Shown: positions 42,009 to 50,646, counted from the first letter of the stretch. The stretch is DNA of 64,000 bases from Mycolicibacterium lacusdiani (GCF_021916785.1 NZ_JAKCFC010000011.1:124001-188000); one strand, 5' to 3'. The notes: a model not told the origin generated them from the sequence alone. Translations and numbers: made by a program.

Positions 42009-42566
42009 GTGCCGGTGGGGCAGTCGTCGATGACGGGGGTCGAAGAAGTGGTGCTGCTCGCCGACGACGGGACGGTGATCGGCCGCACGGCCAAGGACCG
42101 AGTTCACGGCACGGACACGCCACTGCATCTCGCGTTCTCCTGCTACCTCTTCGACACCCGTGGCAACGTGCTCGTCACACGACGTGCACTGGACAAGCGC
42201 ACGTGGCCGGGAGTGTGGACGAATTCGTTCTGCGGTCACCCGGCACCCGGCGAGGACATGGCCGAAGCGGTGCTGCGCCGCGGCGGCCAGGAACTCGGTG
42301 TCGCCATGCGGGACCTGCGGTGCGTGCTGCCCGACTTCCGTTACCGCGCTGTCGATTTAAGCGGCACGGTGGAGAACGAAGTGTGTCCGGTGTACTGCGC
42401 GGTCACCGACGACGACGTCCTGCCCGATCCCGACGAGGTCGCCGAGTACCGCTGGGTCTCGTGGCCCGAGTTGCGCAGTGCGGCGAACGTTCCGTGGACC
42501 ATCAGCCCGTGGGCGAGCACTCAGATCCCGCTACTCGAGGCAGCCGGGGTAGCGCGCGGGGACTAG
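42009..42566 (+). CDS. idi: Isopentenyl-diphosphate delta-isomerase, type I
   Basis: 185-residue Nudix-fold IPP isomerase, converting isopentenyl to dimethylallyl diphosphate. Seen: DTPLHLAFSCYLFD with active-site region, TWPGVWTNSFCGHPAPGED with the catalytic Cys, the Glu ligand set in FRYRA, ENEVCPVYCAV, and the metal Glu in EVAEYRWVSW. The GTG at 42009 follows AGAGGGGAG; an ATG at 42030 in frame is also possible. It is divergent from the TetR-P450 operon. Confidence 0.5.
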   Translation: MPVGQSSMTGVEEVVLLADDGTVIGRTAKDRVHGTDTPLHLAFSCYLFDTRGNVLVTRRALDKRTWPGVWTNSFCGHPAPGEDMAEAVLRRGGQELGVAMRDLRCVLPDFRYRAVDLSGTVENEVCPVYCAVTDDDVLPDPDEVAEYRWVSWPELRSAANVPWTISPWASTQIPLLEAAGVARGD

Positions 42567-42618
42567 CTCCGGCCGTGCGGGTGTTGCTCGTCGTGACCAC
42601 CACAGACGGAGGACCCAC

Positions 42619-43448
42619 ATGAAGTTCGGCATATCCACATTCGTCACCGACGACGGCATCGACCCGGTGTCACTGGCTCGGGCCATCGAAGAGCCGGCTT
42701 CGCGTCCCTGGTGATCGCCGAGCACACCCACATTCCGGCGAGCCGCGAGTCGGCCTATCCCGGCGGCGGCGAGCTGCCGTCGATCTACTACAGGACGCTC
42801 GACCCGTTCGTGACGCTCGCCGCAGCGGCAGCGGTGACCTCAACCATCGAGCTGTTCACCGGCATCGCCCTGCTGATCCAGCGTGACCCGATCACCACGG
42901 CGAAGGAAGCCGCCAGCATCGACCTCATCTCGGGTGGCCGGTTCGTGTTCGGCGTGGGCGCGGGCTGGAACCTGGAGGAACTACGCAATCACGGAACCGA
43001 CCCCAAGACGCGTGGCGCACTGCTCGACGAGCGCATCGAGGCGATCAAGGCCCTCTGGACGAACGAACCCGCCGAATACCACGGCAGATTCGTCGACTTC
43101 GATCCGTCCTTCCTCCGGCCGAAGCCCGTCCGTCGACCGCACCCACCCATCTACATCGGAGGTGACTCCGACGCGACGGTGAAGCGCGTCGTCCGCCACG
43201 AGGCCGGCTGGATCTCCAATCCCCTGCCCGTGGACAGGCTGTCCGCCCGCATCGATCAGATGCGCGTGGGGGCCGGGCACGACGTCCCGCTGGCGATGTT
43301 CGGTGCACCGGTCGAGCACGACTACTGGCGTGCGACCGAGGAACTCGGCTTCGACCAGTTGGCCCTCATCCTGCCCACCAAGCCGCTCGACGAGTCGCTG
43401 CGACTGCTCGACGACTACGCCGAGAAGGTGCAGCGCTACCGCGGGTAG
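42619..43448 (+). pseudogene. LLM-class F420-dependent oxidoreductase, frameshifted near the N-terminus
   Basis: The ATG at 42619 follows GACGGAGGAC and reads KFGISTFVTDDGIDPVSLARAIEE, then enters a stop at 42713. The body (SRESAYPGGGELPSIYYRTLDPFV to FDQLALILPTKP) continues in another frame from 42711. One missing base near 42693 explains it: GAAGAGCGCGGCTTC (EERGF) would restore the family sequence. Repaired length is about 276 residues. Features of the body are typical of F420 LLM enzymes (FTGIALLIQRDPITTAKEAASID, RFVFGVGAGWNLEE). Confidence 0.5.
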
Positions 43449-43593
43449 ACGTTGATTTCGCCACGCGCACCGGACGGGCCGCTGTAGGCTTGATAGCGGT
43501 TTGCCAGTGCTTTCGGCGCATCTGTGAATCCGCTTACGAAGATCGAGCCCGGGGGGGATCCTGACGACGGCCGCGTCATCCGGTAAGCGGTCT

Positions 43594-44661
43594 ATGCGCG
43601 CCAATTACTACGAGTGGATCAGCGATTACCTGGCCGCGCGCCGGATGTCCGGCGCCGTCCGCCTGATGATGGCATTCATCGCGGCGTCGTTCGCCCTGTG
43701 TCTCCTCGCGCTGCTGCACAGTCCCGACAGTCCGCGGGGCGGCGTGGCGGTCACGATGATGTGGACGGCACTCGGGGTGGGCGTCGCGAGTGCAGTGCTG
43801 TGGGCATGGCGCTGGCCCTCGCGATGGCAGTCGCTGACCTTCGCAGTTGCGACCAATGCGTCGGTCGCGCTGGCGTGTCTGTCGTTTCCGGATCCCCAGG
43901 GCGCGCTCACCGGGTGCATCGCGTTCGCGACCACCGGCGCCTTCATCGCGTTCTTCCACTCGACCGCTCTGGTGCTCTACAACTTCGCCGTCGCCGCGAC
44001 GGTCGCCGTCATCGCCGCCGTACGGGTTGCCGACTCGGGCCACCTCGCGATCGCGGCCGTCGACCTGTTTCTCGTCGCGCAGATCAACATCGCCATGCCG
44101 GTGGCCATCCACGTGCTGATGCGCGCTCTCGGCGGCGACCTCGAGCAGGCGGACCAGGACCCGCTGACCGGCCTGCTCAACCGGCGCTCGTTCCAGCTGC
44201 ACACCCTGAAGATGCTCAAGGCCGATTCGGCGGCCTCGGGGTGCTACCTGGTGGTCGCAATGGTCGATCTCGACGACTTCAAGCGCATCAACGACACCCG
44301 CGGCCATCAGGCGGGCGACGACGCACTCGTCGCCGTCGGCAGAGCGCTGAGCACGGCGTTCCTCGACGCGACCGCGGTGATCGCCCGAACCGGCGGCGAG
44401 GAGTTCAACGTCGCGGTGGTGAGCGAAGTGGCCGACGCGGAGCCGATCGCGAGCCAGGTCTGCCAGGCGATCGCCGGCCTGCCAGAGGGGGTGACGGCCA
44501 GTGTCGGTACCGCGTGCGCGGAGATCGAATCGCTGCCCGGCGACGGCACCCGGCTCCGGATGAGTCTGAACCGCCTCGTCGCGGCAGCCGACGAAGCGAT
44601 GTACTCGGCAAAACGGGCGGGCGGCAACAGGTATCACCACTTCGACGATCAGTTGCTGTAG
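43594..44661 (+). CDS. Membrane diguanylate cyclase (GGDEF, intact)
   Basis: 355-residue protein. Residues about 20-175 carry five or six hydrophobic segments; the GGDEF domain begins at about 188 (QDPLTGLLNRRSFQLHTLKML), has VVAMVDLDDFKRINDTRGHQAGDDALVAVG and the signature GGEEF (about 267-271). The catalytic residues appear intact. The RxxD inhibitory site is absent. It would make c-di-GMP from GTP. The N-terminus YYEWISDYLAARR resembles that of the next gene, so the two are paralogues. Confidence 0.5.
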   Translation: MRANYYEWISDYLAARRMSGAVRLMMAFIAASFALCLLALLHSPDSPRGGVAVTMMWTALGVGVASAVLWAWRWPSRWQSLTFAVATNASVALACLSFPDPQGALTGCIAFATTGAFIAFFHSTALVLYNFAVAATVAVIAAVRVADSGHLAIAAVDLFLVAQINIAMPVAIHVLMRALGGDLEQADQDPLTGLLNRRSFQLHTLKMLKADSAASGCYLVVAMVDLDDFKRINDTRGHQAGDDALVAVGRALSTAFLDATAVIARTGGEEFNVAVVSEVADAEPIASQVCQAIAGLPEGVTASVGTACAEIESLPGDGTRLRMSLNRLVAAADEAMYSAKRAGGNRYHHFDDQLL

Positions 44662-44766
44662 GACATGCACGGGCGTCCGAAGCTCCTGCCACCGGACGGC
44701 GCCTTGTACCGTCGTGGTGGTGTGTTGCGGTTCGACGGGCTCTGCGTGCGTCCGGGGCGGTGTCGG

Positions 44767-45879
44767 ATGACGGCGCGGAGCGTCTGGCGGCGCGACGGTG
44801 ACCATTACTACTGGCTGACGGCATTCCTGGCGGCCCGCGACCTTCGGGAGCGCACCTGCCGCACGGTCGCCGCGTGCATCCTCGGACTGGGATCCATCGG
44901 CCCCATCCTGTCCATCGGGATGCTCGGGCCCCAGAGCGTGGGCGGCGTCGTCGCCGAGGTCGTCGTGGTGTGCTGTTGCGTCGCGATGTCGCTGCTGTGG
45001 CTGCGGCCGGGCTGGCCGAGCCGGCGCGCATCGCAGGCCTGCGTGGTCGCCGGCACCGTGTGCATCGCGATCTCGTGCGTGATCGTGCCGTCGCATTCGC
45101 TCGGGATCCTGGGGGCGACGTCGTATGCCGCGCTGGGCGCGTTCGTCGCGGTGTTCCACTCCCTGCGGCTGCTGGCGTTCACGTGGACCGTCGGGGCGGC
45201 CGTCACGGTGTACCTCGCGGTGCGGCTGGCCGAAGTCGACGTGTCGATGGCCGTGGCGACGGCGCTGCTGATCGCGCTGGTGAACGTCTTCGCGGTGTTC
45301 GCCAGTCGGATGGGCGTTCGGCTGCTCGCGCATGACGCCGCGCACGGTGACCTCGAGCCGGTCACCGGCCTGCTGAACCGCGACGGTTTCTACGAGCAGG
45401 TCGCCGGTCTCATCGGAGCCCGGAGTCGCGACGACGACCGGCGTCTCGTCGTGCTGGTGGTCAACCTCGACGGCTACTCGCTGCTAGCCGGTGTGCGTGG
45501 TCCCGCCGGGGTGGACAGTGCCCGGGTCGCGATCGCCCGCAGCCTGCGCGAGACCGCGCGTCGCGATGCCGTCATCGCCCACACCGGGGACGCCGAGTTC
45601 TGGATCGCCGACCTGTTCACCATCGCCGACCCCAACCCGCTCGCCGAACGCGTCCGCGGCGCGATCGCCAGTTCACCACCCGCGCTGACCGCCAGCGTGG
45701 GTGTGGTGTGCACGCCGCTGGTGCCGTTGGCCGCCGCTCCCGCGTACGACGCCGTCGAGGAGCTGCTCACCATCGCCGTCACCGCGATGTTCGAGGCACG
45801 TGGAGCCGGTGGCAATCAGACGCGCGCCGCCATCGATCCGGCGCTCAGCGTGCTGAGGAGCCCGGCCCGCGACGACTGA
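44767..45879 (+). CDS. Membrane GGDEF-like protein, degenerate active site
   Basis: 370-residue paralogue of the preceding gene: DHYYWLTAFLAARDLRERT, then about six hydrophobic segments to about 190, then a GGDEF-type domain (DLEPVTGLLNRDGFYEQ, VVLVVNLDGYSLLAG). The signature reads GDAEF (about 274-278) in place of GGDEF/GGEEF, so the second Gly and the metal-binding acidic residue are lost. It is probably not a cyclase, possibly a receptor or a partner. It starts about 105 bases after its paralogue; an in-frame ATG at 44665 would add 34 residues. Confidence 0.5.
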   Translation: MTARSVWRRDGDHYYWLTAFLAARDLRERTCRTVAACILGLGSIGPILSIGMLGPQSVGGVVAEVVVVCCCVAMSLLWLRPGWPSRRASQACVVAGTVCIAISCVIVPSHSLGILGATSYAALGAFVAVFHSLRLLAFTWTVGAAVTVYLAVRLAEVDVSMAVATALLIALVNVFAVFASRMGVRLLAHDAAHGDLEPVTGLLNRDGFYEQVAGLIGARSRDDDRRLVVLVVNLDGYSLLAGVRGPAGVDSARVAIARSLRETARRDAVIAHTGDAEFWIADLFTIADPNPLAERVRGAIASSPPALTASVGVVCTPLVPLAAAPAYDAVEELLTIAVTAMFEARGAGGNQTRAAIDPALSVLRSPARDD

Positions 45880-45883
45880 GGGG

Positions 45884-46540
45884 TTACTGCTCGACGCGCA
45901 GCGCGTCGATGACCGCCCCGTACATGGTGGTCTTGATCGCACCGAGCGTGCCGGGGTTCTTCCCGAGGATCGGCTGCACTCGGTCGACGGCAGCGCCGAC
46001 GAGGCCGGTCTCGGGCGCGGCGCCGTCGACGATCCCGGCGGCGTGGGCTTCCTCGCCGCCGTAGCGGTGGCCGGTCGTCATGGCGGTGACAGCGGTCTGC
46101 GGTAGCAACTTGGCCTGGATGAGGGCGGCCATCCCAGGGGTGAACGGGATGTTGATGTCCACCTCGGGGAAGCAGAAGTAGCCGCGGTCGTTGCGCATGA
46201 ACCGGTAGTCGTGGGCCACAGCGAGCATCGACCCCGCGCCGAAGGCATGGCCGTTGATGGCAGCGACCGTGGGCAGCGGGAACGTCAGGATGCGGGAGAA
46301 CAAGGCCTGCACCCGGCCGACGTACCACTGCAGTCGGTCGCCATGGGCGCCGAGCCACTCGAGGTCGAGGCCGTTGGAGTAGAACTTGCCGACGCCGGTG
46401 GTGATCAGGGCCTGCGCGTTGGCCACGACGTCGTCCAGCTGCGCGTCGAGGGCGTCGAGCCAGTCGGGGGAGAAGCGGTTCTCGTCGTCGCCGAGGGTCA
46501 GCACGGCGATCGTGTCCTGATACTGCAGGGTCGCGGTCAT
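45884..46540 (-). CDS. Enoyl-CoA hydratase/isomerase family protein
   Basis: 218-residue crotonase-fold protein. The oxyanion-hole region is AAINGHAFGAGSMLAVAHDYRFM. The typical second catalytic Glu region reads FPEVDINIPFTPGMAALIQAK. It is shorter than usual for EchA proteins (about 250), mostly at the C-terminus. It acts on an acyl-CoA whose identity is unknown. Just upstream on the same strand lies a TetR regulator (34 bases), which may control it. Confidence 0.5.
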   Translation of the reverse strand: MTATLQYQDTIAVLTLGDDENRFSPDWLDALDAQLDDVVANAQALITTGVGKFYSNGLDLEWLGAHGDRLQWYVGRVQALFSRILTFPLPTVAAINGHAFGAGSMLAVAHDYRFMRNDRGYFCFPEVDINIPFTPGMAALIQAKLLPQTAVTAMTTGHRYGGEEAHAAGIVDGAAPETGLVGAAVDRVQPILGKNPGTLGAIKTTMYGAVIDALRVEQ

Positions 46541-46573
46541 GTCGGTTCCTTCTGAGGTCGTGATCGGTCCGAT

Positions 46574-47197
46574 CTAGCGGGTGGACGGCGGAATGGTCAG
46601 TACGGCGCGGACCGCCGCGGCGAGCCGGTCGCGTGCGGCGCCGTCTCCGACGCGGTTGCCCCGCAGCAGCAGTGCGGTGGGCAGGTCGACGACGCAGTCG
46701 CGGACGAGTGCCAGCGCCCGCTTGTCCTTGCGGTCCCAGAGACTGAGCGCCAACCGGACGAAGATCGCACCAAGCGCGTCGTCGAGCCTGCGTAGCTCGT
46801 CGGCGACGTCGGCAGGCACGTCGCCCGACCGAAGGAGTTCCTCACGCCGGACGGTGAGCAGAAACCGCGCGGAGGTCGGGTTCTGATCGAACAGCGATGC
46901 GGGGCACAGCGCTGCGGCCACGACGGCCTCCGTGGCGTTTCCGTCGGTGCCGTCTCCGCCGGCCAGCACCTGCTCCACGGCGGTGCGTTGGAGTTCGAGG
47001 AATCGCTCCGCCGCCCGCATCCACGCACGGCCAAGCAGGCCCGCCCGCGTCCCGAAGGCGTGATAGAGCGCGCCGTTCGACACCGAGGTCGCGTCCGATA
47101 GCGCGCGGATCGTCACGGCTGCAGGCCCTTCGGCGACCGCCAGTCGTTCCGCGACGTCGAGCACGTGCTCGAGGTCGTGCACCCTGGGGCGAGGCAT
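46574..47197 (-). CDS. TetR-family regulator
   Basis: 207-residue regulator with helix-turn-helix VTIRALSDATSVSNGALYHAFGTRAGLLGRA. The ligand-binding domain has the usual helical form. TATTGT lies six bases before the ATG on the minus strand, so the mRNA is likely leaderless. A perfect dyad at 47211-47226 sits just upstream of this -10, the likely autoregulatory site. Its downstream neighbour is an enoyl-CoA hydratase-like gene, so a role in fatty acid catabolism is plausible. Confidence 0.5.
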   Translation of the reverse strand: MPRPRVHDLEHVLDVAERLAVAEGPAAVTIRALSDATSVSNGALYHAFGTRAGLLGRAWMRAAERFLELQRTAVEQVLAGGDGTDGNATEAVVAAALCPASLFDQNPTSARFLLTVRREELLRSGDVPADVADELRRLDDALGAIFVRLALSLWDRKDKRALALVRDCVVDLPTALLLRGNRVGDGAARDRLAAAVRAVLTIPPSTR

Positions 47198-47203
47198 CGC
47201 GCT

Positions 47204-47226
47204 ACAATAACAGAGCGAATGCTCTG
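47204..47226 (-). promoter_or_regulatory. Promoter and operator of the TetR gene at 46574
   Basis: On the minus strand TATTGT occupies 47209-47204 and the ATG begins six bases on. The dyad CAGAGC-GAAT-GCTCTG (47211-47226) is a perfect inverted repeat located in the spacer between -35 and -10, as expected for a repressor. Confidence 0.5.
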
Positions 47227-47246
47227 GAATACGGCCCCCCGGTGGG

Positions 47247-47957
47247 TCAGGCGGCGTCGTGGAACACCAGCCCTAGCGTCAACCGCAGGCCGGAGCGGAC
47301 CGTCGACACGCCGTGGCGCACCGGGGCTGCCGACCACCCGCGGCTGGACCGCACCGGCCGCTCACGGGTCGTGAATACGAAGCCGTGGCCCTGGGGAATC
47401 GTGAACGACGATCCGCGTGACTGCGCGCGGGGGCGTTGCTCGAGGAGCAGGAACTCTCCGCCGGTGTGGTCGACGCCCGGTTCGCTCAGGTTGATCACCA
47501 CCTGCAGCGGAAAGAGCAAGTCTCCGTACAGATCTCGGTGGAGGGCGTTCCAGTCCCCCGGACCGTACTTCAGCAGGATCGCCGTCGACTTCGTCTGCCC
47601 GGCAGCGTGGCAGGCGGCCAGCCAGTCGTCGAGGTGATCTGGCCACGGCGAGGGACGCCCCAGCCTGGTCCACCAGTCCCTGGCGATGGGCAGCAGGCGC
47701 GGATAGAGCGCCTGCTTGAGCCGCTCGACCGGCTCCGGGTAGGGCGTGGCGAAATACCTGTACTCGCCCGAGCCGAACCGGTAGCGCGCCATGTCGACGG
47801 TGCTGCGGAACCGGTCGCGGTCGTACTCGGCGCGCAGCTCGGCGGCCTCGGACGGCGTCAGCAGCGGCGGCAGCAGGGCTCCGCCGTGGTCGTCGACGTC
47901 GGCCGTGATCGCGTGCCAATCGGCGTCGGCGACCCGGTGCGCCCACACGTCGGTCAT
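47247..47957 (-). CDS. 2OG-Fe(II) oxygenase, DNA-repair type
   Basis: 236-residue oxygenase, akin to the COG3826/PF09859 group described as oxidative demethylases of damaged DNA. Features: LPPLLTPSEAAELRAEYD, ILLKYGPGDWNALHRDLYGDLLFPLQVVINLSEPG with an H-x-D iron pair, GGEFLLLEQRPRAQSRG, and HGVSTVRSGLRLTLGLVFHDA with the distal His and a basic residue for 2-oxoglutarate. The start overlaps the stop of ogt by four bases, so it is the third gene of the sigma factor-ogt-oxygenase operon. Confidence 0.5.
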   Translation of the reverse strand: MTDVWAHRVADADWHAITADVDDHGGALLPPLLTPSEAAELRAEYDRDRFRSTVDMARYRFGSGEYRYFATPYPEPVERLKQALYPRLLPIARDWWTRLGRPSPWPDHLDDWLAACHAAGQTKSTAILLKYGPGDWNALHRDLYGDLLFPLQVVINLSEPGVDHTGGEFLLLEQRPRAQSRGSSFTIPQGHGFVFTTRERPVRSSRGWSAAPVRHGVSTVRSGLRLTLGLVFHDAA

Positions 47958-48544
47958 GCCGCCCGCTCCAGCGTCAGCAGCGTGGTCTTGGCGTCCGGAC
48001 CGCCGACGTAGCCGCCGAGGCTGCCGTCGCTGCGCAGCACGCGATGGCACGGGACGACGACCGGCAGCGGGTTGGTGGCGCATGCGCTGCCCACGGCGCG
48101 GACCGCCTTCGGATTCCCGACTGCCGCGGCGACCTCGCCGTACGTGGCGGTGTGGCCGTACGCGATGTCGGGCAGCCAGCCCTGCACGGTTCTGCGGAAT
48201 CCCGCCGACAGAGCGTGATCGAGGCGTAGGTCGAACGCCCGTCGGTGCCCCGCGAAGTACTCGTCGAGCTGGCGGGCGGCGTCATCGAGCCGCGCCGAGT
48301 CGCGCAGGATCCGGGGGCTCAGTCGCTCGGCGAGGGTGCCGAGCACCGCGTCGAAGTCCTCGCGCTCGTAGGCAACCCGCACCAGCCCGGCATCGGTCGC
48401 TGCCAGCAGCAGGGCGCCCACCGGCGTGTCGAGGGTGCGGTAGCAGACGTCGAGCAGTCCGTCGCGTCGAGCAACCTCGACCAGCCGGTCGTGCAGGGTG
48501 TCGAGTGTCCGGGGGTCGATGGGGAACAGTTCGGTGTCGTTCAT
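47954..48544 (-). CDS. ogt: Methylated-DNA-protein cysteine methyltransferase
   Basis: 196-residue alkyl transferase. The active site PCHRVL with the acceptor Cys is present, preceded by AVRAVGSACATNPLPVVV and followed by GSLGGYVGG. The N-terminal half carries TPVGALLLAATDAGLVRVAYE. It repairs O6-methylguanine by suicide transfer of the methyl group. Both its ends overlap neighbours by four bases (ATGA type), so it lies in one translationally coupled operon with a sigma factor and an oxygenase. Confidence 0.5.
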   Translation of the reverse strand: MNDTELFPIDPRTLDTLHDRLVEVARRDGLLDVCYRTLDTPVGALLLAATDAGLVRVAYEREDFDAVLGTLAERLSPRILRDSARLDDAARQLDEYFAGHRRAFDLRLDHALSAGFRRTVQGWLPDIAYGHTATYGEVAAAVGNPKAVRAVGSACATNPLPVVVPCHRVLRSDGSLGGYVGGPDAKTTLLTLERAA

Positions 48545-49026
48545 GGCGTGTCCTTCGAGGGGTCGGCGAGTGCGCTTCGCAGCGCCTTGATGCCGTCGGC
48601 GGCGGCGCGGCGAACCGCGGCGGGCGTGCTGCCCGTCAGCTCGGCGGTCTCGGCGTGGGGCAGCCCGCCGAGGTAGTGGTAGGCGACGGCAAGGCGTTGT
48701 CGCTCAGGCAGTTTCGCGACGACGTGCCACACCTCGGCGTCGGCGGCGTGAGTGGACTCGGGGTCGGGGACTGCCGCGCTGGGTACGGCGTGGCGCGCCC
48801 GAGCGCGGATGACGTCGACCGCCTTGCGCTGCGCGACCCGAACCAGCCACGCCTCGACGTTGGTGTCGTCGGCGAGGTCGGGCCATCTGCGCAGTGCAGA
48901 GAGGAACGTCTCGGAGTAGGCGTCCTCGGCGTCGGGGCCTGGTCCGAGCACCGCGGTGCACACCCGCAGCACGGTCGGCCCGTGGTCTGCCATCGCCCGC
49001 TCGAACGGAATCTTCGTCGTCATCAC
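48541..49026 (-). CDS. ECF-type RNA polymerase sigma factor
   Basis: 161-residue sigma-70 factor of the ECF type, with region 2 (DAEDAYSETFLSALRRWPDLADDTNVEAWLVRVAQRKAVDVIR) and region 4 (LPERQRLAVAYHYLGGLPHAETAELTGSTPAAVRRAAADGIKAL). Its four-base overlap with ogt makes it the first gene of an alkylation-repair operon. No anti-sigma factor is next to it. It is divergent from a secreted protein gene. It may be the switch for the operon or a general regulator; the target promoters are unknown. Confidence 0.5.
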   Translation of the reverse strand: MMTTKIPFERAMADHGPTVLRVCTAVLGPGPDAEDAYSETFLSALRRWPDLADDTNVEAWLVRVAQRKAVDVIRARARHAVPSAAVPDPESTHAADAEVWHVVAKLPERQRLAVAYHYLGGLPHAETAELTGSTPAAVRRAAADGIKALRSALADPSKDTP

Positions 49027-49183
49027 CCCGTAGACGCACCGCCCGCCCCGAACGTGAGGTGGACGGCGTCAGGATATGCGCGCGACGCCGGGCGGCCGGG
49101 TGTGTGCACCGGAGGAAACGAATGCATCGCGGTTCGGTATCAACGCTCGCGTAACCGGAGCGTCCGTGGTCTGGTGGACGGTG

Positions 49184-49663
49184 ATGTCTCGATTCCGAAT
49201 TCCCATGGCCGCCGCGGCGGGTCTGACCCTTCTTGCGCTCGGCGTGCCGTCTGCGGCCGCGGCGCCGGACTTCGACGATCAGGGCTACCTCGATTCGACG
49301 GCTCGGTGCAGTTCGACGAACACCGCGGTCGAGTTCGGCAGTACCGAGGCGTCGCGCGTGGCGATATGTCAGGGCCCTGACGGCGACTACCAGTACAGGG
49401 GCGTGCGGGTGCGCGACGGCGCGAGGCTGATCCTGTCCGCCGAGCAGACCGACAGCGGTGCGTTCGTCGCGGAGAACGACGGCATCGAGTACACCGTGGC
49501 CGCGAAGTCGTTGATCATCAGCGTGGGCGAGAAGGTCATCCGCGAGGAACCGTGGGTCGACTTCCACAGCCCGAACAGCGCCACCACCACCACGCCGTCG
49601 ACGTCGCCCACCAAGACCGCACCGCTGCCCCCACCGTTGCCCGCAGAAGAGGGCGGCGGCTAG
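49184..49663 (+). CDS. Small secreted protein
   Basis: 159-residue predicted exported protein. The signal peptide is clear (RFRIPMAAAAGLTLLALGVPSAAAAP). The mature part has two Cys (ARCSSTN, AICQGPDG) and ends in a Thr/Ser/Pro-rich tail (TTTTPSTSPTK) that suggests an extended, possibly glycosylated surface stalk. Function unknown. The ATG at 49184 is the most likely start, with in-frame GTG at 49181 and ATG at 49076 as options. It is convergent with the GlxA-type regulator, and the stops overlap. Confidence 0.5.
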   Translation: MSRFRIPMAAAAGLTLLALGVPSAAAAPDFDDQGYLDSTARCSSTNTAVEFGSTEASRVAICQGPDGDYQYRGVRVRDGARLILSAEQTDSGAFVAENDGIEYTVAAKSLIISVGEKVIREEPWVDFHSPNSATTTTPSTSPTKTAPLPPPLPAEEGGG

Positions 49664-50631
49664 GCCGAGCGCTCGGCGAAGCAGGTGCGGTAGTCGCTCG
49701 GCGTCGTCTGCACGCTGCGTCCGAAGTGGTGGCGGTAGGTGACGGGTGACTCGAACCCCACCCGCGTGGCGATCTGCTCGATTGACAGCGACGACGACTC
49801 CAACAGCGCCAGGCTGGCTTGAATGCGTTGTTCGATGAGCCACTTGATCGGCGTGGTGCCGGTGGCACTGGCGAACTGGCGCAGATAGGTCCGCCTCGAC
49901 ATCGACGAGCGGGCGGCCATCTCGTCGAGGCTGATCGCGCGGTCCAGGTGTTCCAGCGCCCACTCCATGCTCGCCGCGATGCGGCCGTCCGTCGTCGGCT
50001 CCGGCACCGGACTGTCGACGAACTGGGCCTGACCGCCGGCCCGGTGCGGCGCGACCACCAGGCGCCGCGCCACGTCATTGGCCACCTTCGCGCCGTGGTC
50101 GGATCGCACCAGGTGCAGGCAAAGGTCAAGCCCCGCAGCGCATCCCGCGCTGGTGAGCACCGATCCCTCGTCGACGTAGAGCGGTGCGGGGTCGACAGTC
50201 ACCAGGGGGTGACGCGTCCTGAGCAGCTCGGCGTAGATCCAGTGGGTGGTGGCCGAGCGGCCGTCGAGGACGCCCGCGGCGGCGAGTGCGAACGCGCCGG
50301 AGCAGATCGACACCAGCCGTGCGCCGCGGTCGTGCGCCGTGCGGATCGCCTCGAGCAGCTCGGGTGTGGGCGGCACGTGCACGTCGCGGACGCTCGGGAT
50401 GATGACGGTGTCGGCGGCCGCGAGGTCCGACAGTCCGTACGGAGTCCTCAGCGTCGCGCCGCCGATCATCCCGATCTCGGGCGTCTCGGCGCACAGTCGC
50501 ACCGTGTACCAGGGGCGCGCGATGCCTGCCGAGAACGACTCGGACAGCTCGGTCATGCCGAAGATCTCCGCGGCGAGGCCGGATTCGAAACCCGACATTT
50601 GGTCGTAGGCGAGGATCGACACCGTGTGCAT
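49660..50631 (-). CDS. GlxA-type AraC-family regulator (DJ-1/PfpI domain)
   Basis: 323-residue regulator with an N-terminal DJ-1/PfpI glutamine amidotransferase-like domain (VSILAYDQMSGFESGLAAEIFG, SICSGAFALAAAGVLDGR with Cys in the nucleophile elbow) and a C-terminal AraC winged domain (LDEMAARSSMSRRTYLRQFASATGTTPIKWLIEQRIQ, then IATRVGFESPVTYRHHFGRSVQTTPSDYR). The likely start is the ATG at 50631 because TAAGAT is six bases upstream, a leaderless mRNA. A dyad CGCTA-TCT-TAGCG overlaps it at 50634-50646. Confidence 0.5.
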   Translation of the reverse strand: MHTVSILAYDQMSGFESGLAAEIFGMTELSESFSAGIARPWYTVRLCAETPEIGMIGGATLRTPYGLSDLAAADTVIIPSVRDVHVPPTPELLEAIRTAHDRGARLVSICSGAFALAAAGVLDGRSATTHWIYAELLRTRHPLVTVDPAPLYVDEGSVLTSAGCAAGLDLCLHLVRSDHGAKVANDVARRLVVAPHRAGGQAQFVDSPVPEPTTDGRIAASMEWALEHLDRAISLDEMAARSSMSRRTYLRQFASATGTTPIKWLIEQRIQASLALLESSSLSIEQIATRVGFESPVTYRHHFGRSVQTTPSDYRTCFAERSA

Positions 50632-50633
50632 GG

Positions 50634-50646
50634 CGCTATCTTAGCG
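50634..50646 (-). promoter_or_regulatory. Candidate -10 and dyad at the GlxA-type gene
   Basis: On the minus strand TAAGAT at 50643-50638 ends six bases before the ATG. It lies within CGCTA-TCT-TAGCG (50634-50646), a five-base dyad, which may be an autoregulatory site. Confidence 0.5.

Noticed and set aside
43576..45345. 589-codon open frame on the minus strand
   Set aside because: Antisense to the two GGDEF genes, whose domains are recognised.
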